This document shows, in pieces, positions 19,546 to 28,295 of a DNA stretch of 64,000 bases. Both the position numbers and the translations under genes were made by a program. The notes beneath the pieces are model-generated. The model was not told the origin of the DNA. It worked only from the letters and a program-made list of their open reading frames with translations, and ran no database searches. How positions within the stretch are numbered: position 1 is the stretch's first letter; the number at the start of each line of letters is the position of its first letter. The DNA is from Arthrobacter caoxuetaonis (GTDB lineage Bacteria > Actinomycetota > Actinomycetes > Actinomycetales > Micrococcaceae): contig NZ_CP099466.1 in NCBI RefSeq assembly GCF_023921125.1, positions 2,976,001 through 3,040,000 of the forward strand, in the 5' to 3' direction.

Positions 19546-20145
19546 GTGGGAAAAAGGGAAGACCACAAGGCCGCAACCAGACGGGACATCCAGCTGGCAA
19601 CCCTGGACCTGCTGGAGACAGCGGGGATCGAGACCACGACGGTGGCCCGCATTGCGGAACGGGCCGGAATCTCCGAGCGGACCTTCTTCCGCTACTACGA
19701 CTCGAAGGAATCCGCCGCGGTGCCGGGCCAGAGCGAACTGCTGGACGCACTCCTCTCCCGGGAGCTCCAGCCTTCCCTGTCCCCGGCTGAGATTCTGCGA
19801 GAGCTGATCGATGCCTGCCGGGAACAGTTCGCCTATGAGGTTGAACAGGTGGAGTTCAAACGGATTTCGAGGCTGCTGCTGCACGAACCCAGGCTGCTGC
19901 AGGCGGTCTCCCGTCAGGAAATACACCTGGTGAATGTGCTGAGCGGCGCGCTGGCCGAACGGGGCCTGCTCCCCCGGATGCAGGCACAAATCGTGGCGGA
20001 GCTGATTACCTGCACCTGGCGGATTGCCTGGCAGTGCTTTGCCCTGGAGGAAACCGCCGGCCGTGCCTCGAATCCTGCGGAGCTGTTCGAGCAGGCAGTA
20101 TCCAGCCTGGCGGAAGTCACCGCCCCGGCTGCGTTCAGCGCTTAG
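19546..20145 (+). CDS. TetR/AcrR-family transcriptional repressor
   Basis: 199-aa regulator with a TetR HTH at about residues 12-57: ATLDLLETAGIETTTVARIAERAGISERTFFRYYDSKE is represented by its recognition helix ISERTFFRYY. The C-terminal ligand domain (about 60-199) is all-helical and not assignable to a ligand class. GTG 19546 is preferred, since GGAAG lies about 10 bases upstream and the protein then begins MGKREDHK; an in-frame GTG at 19486 would place coding sequence over the operator. It is divergent from the DHA2 exporter, its likely target. Confidence 0.85.
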   Translation: MGKREDHKAATRRDIQLATLDLLETAGIETTTVARIAERAGISERTFFRYYDSKESAAVPGQSELLDALLSRELQPSLSPAEILRELIDACREQFAYEVEQVEFKRISRLLLHEPRLLQAVSRQEIHLVNVLSGALAERGLLPRMQAQIVAELITCTWRIAWQCFALEETAGRASNPAELFEQAVSSLAEVTAPAAFSA

Positions 20146-20157
20146 CAGGACTCGGCT

Positions 20158-20176
20158 GCCGGGGCGGAGGCCCGGC
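20158..20176. terminator. Weak hairpin between TetR and flavoprotein genes
   Basis: GCCGGG (20158-20163) and CCCGGC (20171-20176) pair around a 7-base loop between two convergent genes; a flanking GGCT/AGCC could extend the stem. There is no T-run. It could serve as a bidirectional terminator. Confidence 0.35.
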
Positions 20177-20177
20177 T

Positions 20178-21992
20178 TTAGCCGACGGGTTCCGTCAGGG
20201 TTTCGCGTTCCGCCCCACCCAGTCCGGCAGCCTGCTGTGCTGCCGCGTGCCGCGCCGCCCGGTAGCCGAAGACCATGGCCGGGGCGATCGTGGACCCGGC
20301 GCCGGGATAGGTGCGGCCCATCACCGATGCCGTGGTGTTACCCGCGGCATAGAGCCCGGGAATCAGGCTTCCGTCTTCCCGAAGCACCCTCGCCTCTTCA
20401 TCGGTCAGCAGGCCGCCCTTGGTGCCCAGGTCTCCGGGGTAGAGCCGGATGGCGTAGAAGGGACCCTTTTCCAGCGGGCCGAGGTTCGGGTTCGGCTTGA
20501 CCCGCGGATCGCCGTAGTAGTTGTCATACGCGGTGGCGCCCCGGTTGAAATCCTCATCCACCCCGGTGCGCGCGAATCCGTTGAAGCGCTGCACGGTGTC
20601 CTCCAGCGCTCCCTGCGGCAGGCCCATCTGCTCAGCCAGCCCGGTCAGTGTGTCAGCGCGCAGCAGCAGGCCCGCCCGCCTCCACTTCTTTCGCCCGGAC
20701 ACGAGGGACGCGTTCAGGTAGCGCTGGGTATGCCGGACGTCGGTGACCAGCCAGCTGGGCACTGAAGGCGCTTTGGCCTGGCGTTCGAGCATGTGGTGGC
20801 CGAAGTCCACGTAGGACTCGGACTCGTTGAGGTACCGGTTGCCTTCCCCGTCCACCACCAGGGAGAACGGCATGGACCTCTCGGCCAGCGTGAAGGTGAC
20901 CCTGCCTGTCGGACCGACTGTCGATGGTCCCCACCAGGCGTCGTCCATCAGCGCCAGGCCTCCGCCGAGCTGGCTGACCATATCGATCACCGTGCCCTGG
21001 TCGCCGTCGGGCGCTGAAGAGTACTCCCGTTCCAACCCGTGGTATTTCTTCCGCCACTCGGCGTTCCGCGCGAAGCCGCCCGCACCGAGAATCACCCCGG
21101 AACGCGCCCGGATCCGCACCGGCTTCCCGCCGCGGGTGACGACGGCGCCGATCACGGCTCCGTCCTCATCCTGGATCAGGTCCGTCAGCGGGGAGGAGAG
21201 CCAGACCGGGGTCTGCTGGTTGCGGACTATGTACATCAGGGACGACGTCAAGGCGCCGCCGGTACCGAACAGCCGCTTGCCGGCGAGCAGTCCGCCGAGG
21301 GTGCGGAACACAAAGCGGGCCCCGCGGACAAAGCCGCCGGGCGTGGACCAGGCACGGGAAATCTCCCAGACGTCGTCTGTCGTCAGCGGAACCGGCATCC
21401 CCTGCGATTTCGCCCTCGCCTTGTTGAACCACGGGCCGAGCAGGCGGGTGTCGAACGGTTTCACTTCGAGGGAGCGGCCAATCATTCCGCCGGGACGGTC
21501 CGGATAGTAGTCGGGGTAGTCTTTCGACCTCATCCACTGCACCCCCAGCCCGCCCAGGAAATCCACCAGTTCCGGAACGGTTCGCAGGAATGCCACCTTG
21601 CGTTCCCGGGAGGAGGCCGGGCCGACGTCCCCGATGACCTCTTCCATGTAGGTCAGTGCCTTCTTCTCACTGTCGCTGACGCCGTCGGCGCGCATGAGCG
21701 GATTGTTCGGCATCCACAGTCCGCCGCCCGAAATCGCCGTTGTCCCGCCCCAGAATTCGGTACTTTCCACAACCAGGACATCCTGTCCGGCGTCCGCAGC
21801 GGTTATGGCCGCGGTCAGCGCCGCACCGCCGCTTCCCACGACCAGGACATCCGTGATCCGGTCCCATCCGGCGCCGGCGTCTTTGCCTGCCTGATGTTTG
21901 GCCGGCTGCGCTGCCGGTGTTCCGGGTACCTGAGGCATGCCGGCAGGCATGCCTTGTGCGGCTGAGGTGCCGCTCGCTTCTGTGCTTTCCAT
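20178..21992 (-). CDS. FAD-dependent 3-ketosteroid-dehydrogenase-like oxidoreductase
   Basis: 604-aa flavoprotein of the succinate dehydrogenase/fumarate reductase superfamily, nearest in wording to 3-ketosteroid delta-1-dehydrogenases. After about 43 residues of low-complexity Pro/Ala/Gly leader comes the FAD-binding segment VLVVGSGGAALTAAITAAD, then WGGTTAISGGGLWMPNN. Near the C-terminus GRTYPGAGSTIAPAM carries the Tyr and Gly that in KstD face the substrate, and GLYAAGNTTA closes the FAD site. The genuine substrate may be a steroid or another alicyclic ketone; no other sterol catabolism gene is nearby. It is convergent with the TetR gene, so control by that regulator is uncertain. Confidence 0.75.
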   Translation of the reverse strand: MESTEASGTSAAQGMPAGMPQVPGTPAAQPAKHQAGKDAGAGWDRITDVLVVGSGGAALTAAITAADAGQDVLVVESTEFWGGTTAISGGGLWMPNNPLMRADGVSDSEKKALTYMEEVIGDVGPASSRERKVAFLRTVPELVDFLGGLGVQWMRSKDYPDYYPDRPGGMIGRSLEVKPFDTRLLGPWFNKARAKSQGMPVPLTTDDVWEISRAWSTPGGFVRGARFVFRTLGGLLAGKRLFGTGGALTSSLMYIVRNQQTPVWLSSPLTDLIQDEDGAVIGAVVTRGGKPVRIRARSGVILGAGGFARNAEWRKKYHGLEREYSSAPDGDQGTVIDMVSQLGGGLALMDDAWWGPSTVGPTGRVTFTLAERSMPFSLVVDGEGNRYLNESESYVDFGHHMLERQAKAPSVPSWLVTDVRHTQRYLNASLVSGRKKWRRAGLLLRADTLTGLAEQMGLPQGALEDTVQRFNGFARTGVDEDFNRGATAYDNYYGDPRVKPNPNLGPLEKGPFYAIRLYPGDLGTKGGLLTDEEARVLREDGSLIPGLYAAGNTTASVMGRTYPGAGSTIAPAMVFGYRAARHAAAQQAAGLGGAERETLTEPVG

Positions 21993-22166
21993 CCCCAGTG
22001 CCTTTCCGCGGCCCTGCCCGTCAGGGGCAGGGACGAACCGTGTCCGGCCGGTCGGCCGTGCGCGGGAGCGTACCAGCCGCAGGAGCGTTTGGGGACGGGA
22101 AGGCGCCCGGCGGCGGATAACCGTCAGGCGGGGCTTCGGCGGGGTGCCGCAGCAGGTGCGGCAGTG

Positions 22167-23075
22167 CTACTGTGCGCCGTCCTGGTCCGCACAGCCGTCA
22201 GGGCAGCGGAGGGTGGAAGGGTCCGCAGCGCACTCGGCGCAGTACAGCGTGAGCTTGCGGCAGGACGGGTTGGAGCAGTTCTCGAACTTGCTGGTCGGAG
22301 CCTGGCAGCGGACGCATTGTCCGATCGTGGCGGCGTCGTCAGTGAACTCCATGTGCATCCGCTTGTCGAAGACATACAGCGAGCCCTCCCACAGGCCCTT
22401 GTCCCCGAAGGTCTCCCCGTAGCGGACGATTCCGCCCTTCATCTGGTAGACCTCCTGGAACCCGCGGTTCACCATGAGCGCGGAAAGCACTTCGCAGCGC
22501 ACGCCGCCGGTGCAGTACGTGACCACGGGCTTGTCCTTGAGGTCGTCGTACTTGCCCGACTCCAGTTCCTTGATGAAGTCATGGGTGGTGGTGACGTCCG
22601 GAACCACGGCACCCTTGAACTTGCCGATCTGGGCTTCGAAGGCATTGCGCCCGTCGAAGAAGACGACTTCCTCGCCCTGGGCCTTCTTCTGCTCCACCAG
22701 GCTGTGCAGCTCTTCGGGCCGCAGGTGCGTGCCGCCGCCCACAACACCGTTTTCGTCGACCTTGAGCTCACCGGGAGCGCCGAAGCTCACGATCTCGGGA
22801 CGGACCTTCACGCTCAGCCGCGGGAAGTCGTCCGCCGAGCCCTCGGAATACTTGATGTCCATCTTCTTGAAGGCGGGGTATTCCCTGGTTGCCTTCACGT
22901 AGGCCTTGACGGCGCCCAGGTCCCCGCCAACGGTTCCGTTGATGCCGTCCTTGGAGACCAGGATCCGCCCGCGCAGGCCCAGTTTTTCGCACAGGGTCCG
23001 CTGCCAGAGGCGGATGGCCTCCGGGTCGGAGAGAGGGGTGAAAGCGTAGTAGAGAGCAATTCGGTTAACAGCCAC
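22167..23075 (-). CDS. trhO: tRNA uridine(34) hydroxylase TrhO (rhodanese-like)
   Basis: 302-aa protein of the YceA/UPF0176 family, which hydroxylates uridine 34 of certain tRNAs to 5-hydroxyuridine. The N-terminal acylphosphatase-like part begins [15 protein letters not shown]. The central rhodanese domain carries the active-site Cys in [18 protein letters not shown]. The C-terminal region has several Cys ([19 protein letters not shown], then [20 protein letters not shown]), which look like a zinc-binding tail characteristic of longer actinobacterial members. The tail function is inferred only. It is divergent from a GNAT gene across 83 bases. Confidence 0.92.
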   Translation of the reverse strand: MAVNRIALYYAFTPLSDPEAIRLWQRTLCEKLGLRGRILVSKDGINGTVGGDLGAVKAYVKATREYPAFKKMDIKYSEGSADDFPRLSVKVRPEIVSFGAPGELKVDENGVVGGGTHLRPEELHSLVEQKKAQGEEVVFFDGRNAFEAQIGKFKGAVVPDVTTTHDFIKELESGKYDDLKDKPVVTYCTGGVRCEVLSALMVNRGFQEVYQMKGGIVRYGETFGDKGLWEGSLYVFDKRMHMEFTDDAATIGQCVRCQAPTSKFENCSNPSCRKLTLYCAECAADPSTLRCPDGCADQDGAQ

Positions 23076-23158
23076 GTCTTAAGGGTAGACCGGCGGGGGA
23101 AATCCTTATTTTGTGTTCAGCCCTGCCGCCGGCTGGGGCTGCGGGCTAATGTTCATTC

Positions 23159-23809
23159 ATGAACGCGCTAACCGACGAACTCCTGGACACCTGGTTCACT
23201 GGGTGGGCCCTTGCCCGCGGTTACCAGACGCGCCGCGAGGGCCGGTTTCCTGCGGCTTTCCTGCACGACAAAACCAATAACTGGGAGTATTTCGCGCTGG
23301 AGCCTTCGCAGGACGAATTTGCGGCTCTGGCTTCCTCGGCGCGGCAGGGTGCGGGACGGCTGTTCACCATCGTCACCTCGCGGATCGGCGAGTTCAACGG
23401 CGCGGCCAACGTCTACGGGCTGTCGGTCAGGTCCACCGATGAAGTGTTCATGGTGCTGGACATGGACGGGCAGGACATCGAGGACCCGCTTCCTCCGGAC
23501 GGATTCGAGGCCGAGACGTTCCGGCGCGGCACCGGGGGGAAGGTGCTCGTCACCCTGGACGGCGGACCTGCCGCCCTCGGCCACGTTGCGGTGGTGGACG
23601 GGTACGCGGTCTACGACCAGATCGCCACGGAACCGGACTTCCGCCGCCGCGGACTGGGCAGCTACGTGATGCGGGCCCTGACCGCAGTCGCCCTGGAACA
23701 CGACGCCGAGACCGGGCTGCTCATCTCACCGGAAACAGGGCTGGAACTGTACCGCTACCTGGGCTGGGATTCGCTGGCCAGCGTGATGATGTTCGAACCA
23801 CGGCTGTAG
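23159..23809 (+). CDS. GNAT-family N-acetyltransferase
   Basis: 216-aa protein with a single GNAT fold in the C-terminal half. The acetyl-CoA-binding motif A, IATEPDFRRRGLGSYVMRALTA, is seen around the RRRGLGSYV loop near residue 160, and LYRYLGWDS is the usual end of the fold. The first 100 residues form a less conserved domain. Substrate unknown; there is no evidence that it is the AcuA-type lysine acetyltransferase, although acuC and acs are in the same window. It lies 73 bases upstream of the helicase gene on the same strand. Confidence 0.82.
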   Translation: MNALTDELLDTWFTGWALARGYQTRREGRFPAAFLHDKTNNWEYFALEPSQDEFAALASSARQGAGRLFTIVTSRIGEFNGAANVYGLSVRSTDEVFMVLDMDGQDIEDPLPPDGFEAETFRRGTGGKVLVTLDGGPAALGHVAVVDGYAVYDQIATEPDFRRRGLGSYVMRALTAVALEHDAETGLLISPETGLELYRYLGWDSLASVMMFEPRL

Positions 23810-23881
23810 CTGATTTCGCCTGCCGCGGACCCCGTGCCGTCCGGGTCCCGGTCCCGGGTACACCGGTGGGAGAATGGCCGC

Positions 23882-26314
23882 GTGGCCTTACATGATTCCC
23901 TGATCCCGCTGCTGGGCGGCGGTGCCGAACCGGAGCAGCTGGTCCACGTCCACGAGATTCCGGCCCGGCAGGCCCAGACGGTGCCGTGGCCCCAATGGGT
24001 CCACCCCGATGTGATCTCGGCCTACGAGCGGCTCGGTGTCCACCTTCCCTGGCGGCACCAGGCGGAGGCAGCGGAGTCTGCCCACTCCGGCAGGCACACG
24101 ATCATCTCCACCGGCACGGCCTCGGGAAAGTCACTGGCCTACCAGCTCCCGGTGCTGGACGAGATTCACCGCACCGCCCTGGACGACCGGATCAGCCTGG
24201 AGCCCACCGGCTCTGTGGCGCTATACCTTTCACCCACGAAGGCGCTCGCCGCCGACCAGCTTGCCGCCCTGAACGCGCTTCACCTCCCCACGCTCAGGGC
24301 AGAAACGTACGACGGCGACACGGACCCGGGGGCCCGGCGCTGGATCCGGGACCACGCGAACATGGTGCTGGCCAACCCCGACATGCTGCACTTCGGCGTG
24401 CTGCCCAACCACACCTGGTGGGCACGGTTCTTCCGGCGCCTGAAGTACGTCATCATCGATGAGGCCCACAGCTACCGTGGCGTTTTCGGGTCGAACGTGG
24501 CGAACCTGATGCGGCGGCTGCGCCGGATCTGCGCCTACTACGGTGCCGATCCGGTGTTTATTGGCGCCTCCGCCACCTCGGCGGACCCCGCCCAGTCCTT
24601 TGGGCGGCTCATCGGCGGGGACGTCCACGCCGTGACCCATGACTATTCTCCGCACGGCGCAACCACCGTGGCACTCTGGGAACCGCAGCTGACCGAGCTG
24701 AAAGGCGAGAACGGAGCCCGCGAGCGCCGGACGGTCATCGCCGAAACCTCCGACCTGCTGGCGAACCTGGTCTCGGCCCAGGTACGCACCATCGCATTCA
24801 TCAAATCCCGCCGCGGCGCTGAGGCGATCGCCACGATCACCCGCCGGCTGCTGGACGAGGTCCATCCGTCGCTGCCGGGGAGGGTGGCGGCCTACCGGTC
24901 CGGATATCTCCCGGAGGAACGTCGCGAGCTGGAGAACCAGCTGCGCAGCGGAGCGCTGCTGGGCATTGCCAGTACCTCGGCACTGGAGCTGGGGATCGAC
25001 ATTTCCGGCCTCGACGCCGTTCTGGTGGCCGGCTGGCCGGGAACCCGTGCGTCCCTGTTCCAGCAGATCGGCCGGGCCGGGCGGTCGGGGCAGGATGCCC
25101 TGGCGGCCTTCGTTGCCAGCGATGACCCGCTGGACACCTATCTGGTCCATCACCCTGAGGCCATCTTCGACATCTCCGTGGAAGCCACCGTCTTCGATCC
25201 TTCCAATCCTTATGTCCTGGGGCCGCACCTGTGTGCGGCGGCTGCGGAACTGCCGCTGACTCCGGACGAGCGCGGCCTCTTCGGTCCCACCGCAGCAGGG
25301 CTGCTGGACTCCCTGGTGGCGCAGGGGTATCTCCGGCGCCGTCCGGCCGGCTGGTTCTGGACCCATGCAGAGAGTGCTGCCTCCATGGTGAACCTGCGTG
25401 CTGCCGGTGCCGGACCCATCAACATTGTTGAATCGGAAACCGGCACCCTGCTGGGCACCATGGACGGCGCGCAAAGCCAGTACCAGGCGCACACCGGAGC
25501 CGTGTACGTGCATCAGGGCCAGACGTTCCTGGTGGATGAACTCAATGAGGCCGACCACTGCGCCATGGTGACCCGGGCCAACCCGGAGTTCTACACCCAG
25601 GCCCGGGACATCACCCAGATCGACGTCATGGAAGCCGAGCGCACGTCCCAATGGGGAGAAGTGACCGTCTGCTTCGGCACGGTGAAGGTCACCACCCAGG
25701 TGGTCTCCTTCCAGCGCAAGGCCCTGGTCTCGAACGAGATCCTGGGCGAGGAGCCGCTGGACCTTGAGGCCAAGGAGCTGTTCACCAAGGCTGTCTGGTT
25801 CATCATCGACGAGAAGCTTCTTCTGGGTGCCGGGCTGGCCGCCGCAGACTTCCCCGGCTCGCTGCACGCTGCTGAGCATGCTTCCATTGGCATGCTCCCC
25901 TTGGTCGCCACGTCGGACCGCTGGGATATCGGCGGCGTTTCCACTGCCCTGCATGCAGACACCGGCAAGCCGACCATCTTCGTTTACGACGGCCATCCCG
26001 GAGGGGCGGGCTTCGCCGAGCGCGCCTACGAAGCTGCGACCGTCTGGCTGACGGCCACCCGGGACGCCATCCGGTCCTGTGAGTGCGACGGCGGCTGCCC
26101 CTCGTGTGTGCAGTCCCCCAAGTGCGGCAACAAGAACAACCCGCTGGACAAGAAGGGCGCCGTCACCCTGATCGACGTGCTGCTGGACAGCGCGCCGGAC
26201 GGTTCGGATGGCTCGGACAGTTCGGACGGAACGGACCGTTCGGACGGAACGGTCCGCTCAGCCGGTCCGGATGGAAACCGGGTATCCGCCGGCTCGGCTG
26301 CTGAGCTCCGCTAG
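23882..26314 (+). CDS. DEAD/DEAH helicase with DUF1998 zinc domain (MrfA-like)
   Basis: 810-aa superfamily 2 helicase. Walker A is STGTASGKSLAYQL near residue 75, the DEAH box VIIDEAHSY near 195, and motif VI QQIGRAGRSGQ near 395. The C-terminal DUF1998 region has the Cys4 cluster CECDGGCPSC...CG (about 733-750). This architecture is that of Bacillus MrfA, which helps repair mitomycin C lesions, and of Rv3649. GTG 23882 is chosen because GGAGAA lies 7 bases upstream. The last 45 residues are a Ser/Asp/Gly-rich disordered tail encoded partly by an 18-bp direct repeat. Its stop overlaps that of the last Tad gene in CTAG. Confidence 0.92.
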   Translation: MALHDSLIPLLGGGAEPEQLVHVHEIPARQAQTVPWPQWVHPDVISAYERLGVHLPWRHQAEAAESAHSGRHTIISTGTASGKSLAYQLPVLDEIHRTALDDRISLEPTGSVALYLSPTKALAADQLAALNALHLPTLRAETYDGDTDPGARRWIRDHANMVLANPDMLHFGVLPNHTWWARFFRRLKYVIIDEAHSYRGVFGSNVANLMRRLRRICAYYGADPVFIGASATSADPAQSFGRLIGGDVHAVTHDYSPHGATTVALWEPQLTELKGENGARERRTVIAETSDLLANLVSAQVRTIAFIKSRRGAEAIATITRRLLDEVHPSLPGRVAAYRSGYLPEERRELENQLRSGALLGIASTSALELGIDISGLDAVLVAGWPGTRASLFQQIGRAGRSGQDALAAFVASDDPLDTYLVHHPEAIFDISVEATVFDPSNPYVLGPHLCAAAAELPLTPDERGLFGPTAAGLLDSLVAQGYLRRRPAGWFWTHAESAASMVNLRAAGAGPINIVESETGTLLGTMDGAQSQYQAHTGAVYVHQGQTFLVDELNEADHCAMVTRANPEFYTQARDITQIDVMEAERTSQWGEVTVCFGTVKVTTQVVSFQRKALVSNEILGEEPLDLEAKELFTKAVWFIIDEKLLLGAGLAAADFPGSLHAAEHASIGMLPLVATSDRWDIGGVSTALHADTGKPTIFVYDGHPGGAGFAERAYEAATVWLTATRDAIRSCECDGGCPSCVQSPKCGNKNNPLDKKGAVTLIDVLLDSAPDGSDGSDSSDGTDRSDGTVRSAGPDGNRVSAGSAAELR
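26221..26256 (+). repeat. 18-bp tandem repeat in the helicase tail
   Basis: TTCGGACGGAACGGACCG (26221-26238) is followed directly by the same 18-mer with one change, A to T (26239-26256). It encodes the Ser-Asp-Gly-Thr repeats of the disordered helicase C-terminus. It is probably a slippage-prone linker of no fixed length. Confidence 0.8.
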
Positions 26315-26757
26315 CCGCCCGGCGGACCAGCCCGGGCACGGGCAGACGGCGGCCACGGCAGGAATTTGCCGGCACGCGACTGCACATGGACAGTGACTGT
26401 CTGGGCGGCCAGGTCCGTGGCGCACGATGCCAGCTCAGCGGCATTCCGCCCGGCCACCTCCCCGGCAACGGTGCAGGGATCCCCCGTCCGCAATCCCCTC
26501 AACGTGTCAGCCGCGGCCAAAGCCGCCAGATCTGCTGCTGCTCCGGCGCGGGCAGCTCCCACCGTTGCCTGCACGAGCAGCAGCACCGCCAGGATGACCG
26601 CAATCAGGCTGAGCGCGATGGCCAATACCAGGACTGTTCCCGATCCTGCTTCTGGCAAGGCAGCCCGCGCGGGCTGCGTACCCCCGCAGCGGCGTGGACC
26701 AGAGCACGGGTCACCCACAGAACCTCTGCTTCTTCGGTTCGCGCGCATCCGTGTCAT
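26311..26757 (-). CDS. TadE-like protein of the helicase/secretion neighbourhood
   Basis: 148-aa predicted single-pass exported protein. After a basic N-terminus (MTRMRANRRSR) the hydrophobic segment GSGTVLVLAIALSLIAVILA spans about residues 40-60, preceded by Glu-Ala-Gly as in prepilin-type signals but lacking the Glu at +5. The mature part contains an alanine-rich helix and a Cys pair (DPCTVAG, ELASCATD). It corresponds to Rv3654c-type proteins always found with Tad genes. ATG 26757 overlaps the TGA of the TadE gene (ATGA), so translation is coupled. It ends the operon, tail to tail with the helicase. Confidence 0.8.
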   Translation of the reverse strand: MTRMRANRRSRGSVGDPCSGPRRCGGTQPARAALPEAGSGTVLVLAIALSLIAVILAVLLLVQATVGAARAGAAADLAALAAADTLRGLRTGDPCTVAGEVAGRNAAELASCATDLAAQTVTVHVQSRAGKFLPWPPSARARAGPPGG

Positions 26758-27161
26758 GGAGGCTCCTCCGGCAGTGCCGCGGCCTGCGCGGAGAGGGTGA
26801 TGGGAAGGTGCTCCAGCAGCGGTGCCTTCAACCCGGATTCCACCCGGACCATCACCCACTCCCCCTCCGCGGCCAGACTCAGAACTGCGTCGGATCCAGC
26901 CAGCCGGGCAACGGTTCCGGACGCAGCATCAGCCTCGCCGCGCATGACCTGCCTGGCCGCCGCGCGTGCCGCTTCCTCCAACCGAAGCTGGGTGATCCCT
27001 GCTGCCGCCCCGGTAAGCAGCCCTGCCAGCACCACAACGGCCGCCGGCAGCGCCACGGCCAGTTCCGCCGTCACCGCTCCGTGTTCCGGCGACCGGGCTG
27101 CGGCACTGCTGCCAGCGCTCGCTCGTCCCAGCCGCCGGGGGTCCCCCGGCTGCCGGATCAT
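26754..27161 (-). CDS. tadE: TadE-family minor pilin
   Basis: 135-aa pseudopilin. The prepilin-type signal is EHGAVTAELAVALPAAVVVLAG, in brief G|AVTAEL with Glu at +5 after the cleavage Gly, directly followed by a membrane helix (about residues 28-52). The remainder is a small periplasmic/extracellular domain. In Tad systems TadE assists Flp pilus assembly or anchoring. It is linked by ATGA overlaps both to the upstream DUF4244 gene and to the downstream TadE-like gene. A prepilin peptidase (TadV/CpaA) is not in this window and must be elsewhere. Confidence 0.85.
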   Translation of the reverse strand: MIRQPGDPRRLGRASAGSSAAARSPEHGAVTAELAVALPAAVVVLAGLLTGAAAGITQLRLEEAARAAARQVMRGEADAASGTVARLAGSDAVLSLAAEGEWVMVRVESGLKAPLLEHLPITLSAQAAALPEEPP

Positions 27162-27511
27162 CCGAAACTCAGTGCCGCCCGGATCAGCGACATCAGCAGC
27201 TCACGGACATCGCCGCTGCCCAAGACGGCGGCGAGGAGCGCCGCGAATGCCACTGCAGCCAGGGTGGCAATGGCGTATTCGGCAGTGGCCATGCCAGCCT
27301 CCGGCTCATGAACGGCCGGCAGCTGCCTGCGCTTGGTTCGTATGTCCGTGACCGAGGCGGGCCGGCCGTGATCCGGCTCCGGTTCGCGGTTTGGAACGCG
27401 AGTCTCCGGCAGGTCACCTTGCCCGGGCGCCGCTCCGGGGAGCGTTGCCTGGCGGGGCACAGGTGCCGTGCTTTGTGGCGCAAGTGTTTTAGCTGCATGC
27501 ATTGAGGACAT
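27158..27511 (-). CDS. DUF4244 protein, probable Flp-type major pilin
   Basis: 117-aa protein whose C-terminal 44 residues look like a Flp pilin. Cleavage after Gly73 would give MATAEYAIATLAAVAFAALL, with Glu at +5 and Tyr at +6 as in the G|XXXXEY motif, and then a short tail. What is unusual is the roughly 73-residue Pro/Gln/Arg-rich leader, far longer than the 10-25 residues of typical Flp prepilins. The ATG at 27511 has an ideal AAGGAG 5 bases upstream, the strongest binding site in this operon, consistent with a highly made structural subunit. The pilin role is inferred from motif and context. Confidence 0.8.
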   Translation of the reverse strand: MSSMHAAKTLAPQSTAPVPRQATLPGAAPGQGDLPETRVPNREPEPDHGRPASVTDIRTKRRQLPAVHEPEAGMATAEYAIATLAAVAFAALLAAVLGSGDVRELLMSLIRAALSFG

Positions 27512-27644
27512 TTTCACTCCTTGTAGGTACCTGCTGGCTTTGTGTCTGCCTGATTGATTCTTCGCCAGTCTCTCGCCCCGGGGTTTGCCCTGGTCCCCGT
27601 TCTGGACAAGGCTTCCCGCCCCTGCACTTGTGGAGGAAGAAGGG

Positions 27645-28295
27645 TCAGAAAGCGGGCAGCAGAGTGAGCACCAGCGGCACCACGGCCAGGCAGATAAACG
27701 CCGGGAGGGCACACAGCCCCAGCGGAAGGACCAGCTGAACTCCGAGCGCTGCGGCCCGGCGTTCAGCTTCCCGGGAACGACGGCGGCGGATCTGGGCTGC
27801 CTGGGCATGCAGGATGGCGGCGGAGGGTGCACCACTCGTCGCAGCAAACCCCAGGGAGCTCCTGAGCGCGCCTGCGCTGCTCCTGGCTTCTTCCGAGGCT
27901 TCGCCGTCGAGGGCCAGCTCCCATGCTGCCGCCCACGGGGCGCCGAGTTCCACTGCCGTCACCAGGCGGCGCAGCATCCGCGCCGTGTGCGGATCCGCCG
28001 ACCCGGCGATAATCCGCAGGGCTGACGGCAACGGGCGTCCGGCGGTGAGCATGGCCCCCGCAAGATCCAGGATCAAAGCCGGGTCGCTGCTGACGGCACT
28101 GCGGTAGGTGCGCTGGAGCGGTTGGGCCTGCGGTCCCGGGACGCCGCCGGGCCTGTCCCGCGCAGTGCCGGCTCCGCTGTGCCGTGCCGGCCAAAAAAAG
28201 ACAGCCGCGGAAACGCCCAGCAGCAGGCCCACGATGATGCCGGTCAATGCGGGGTCCGCGGGATCATCAGCGTCCGCCTGCGCTTCCCGCCGCAC
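27645..28295 (-). CDS. tadC: TadC-like type II secretion F-domain protein
   Basis: 216-aa inner-membrane platform protein. A hydrophobic helix follows the N-terminus (LTGIIVGLLLGVSAAVFFW, about 18-36), and a single GspF/T2SSF domain spans about 70-170 (DPALILDLAGAMLTAGRPLPSALRI). Two more membrane helices lie at the C-terminus (LVLPLGLCALPAFICLAVVPLVL). It starts at GTG 28295, overlapping the end of tadB by 29 bases. Its partner TadB carries a second F domain, and together they should form the platform driven by TadA. The 133-base gap to the next gene separates it from the pilin gene. Confidence 0.85.
   Translation of the reverse strand: MRREAQADADDPADPALTGIIVGLLLGVSAAVFFWPARHSGAGTARDRPGGVPGPQAQPLQRTYRSAVSSDPALILDLAGAMLTAGRPLPSALRIIAGSADPHTARMLRRLVTAVELGAPWAAAWELALDGEASEEARSSAGALRSSLGFAATSGAPSAAILHAQAAQIRRRRSREAERRAAALGVQLVLPLGLCALPAFICLAVVPLVLTLLPAF

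Noticed and set aside
24230..25996. A 588-codon minus-strand frame across the helicase
   Set aside because: Shadow of the helicase gene, with low-complexity translation and no conserved motif.
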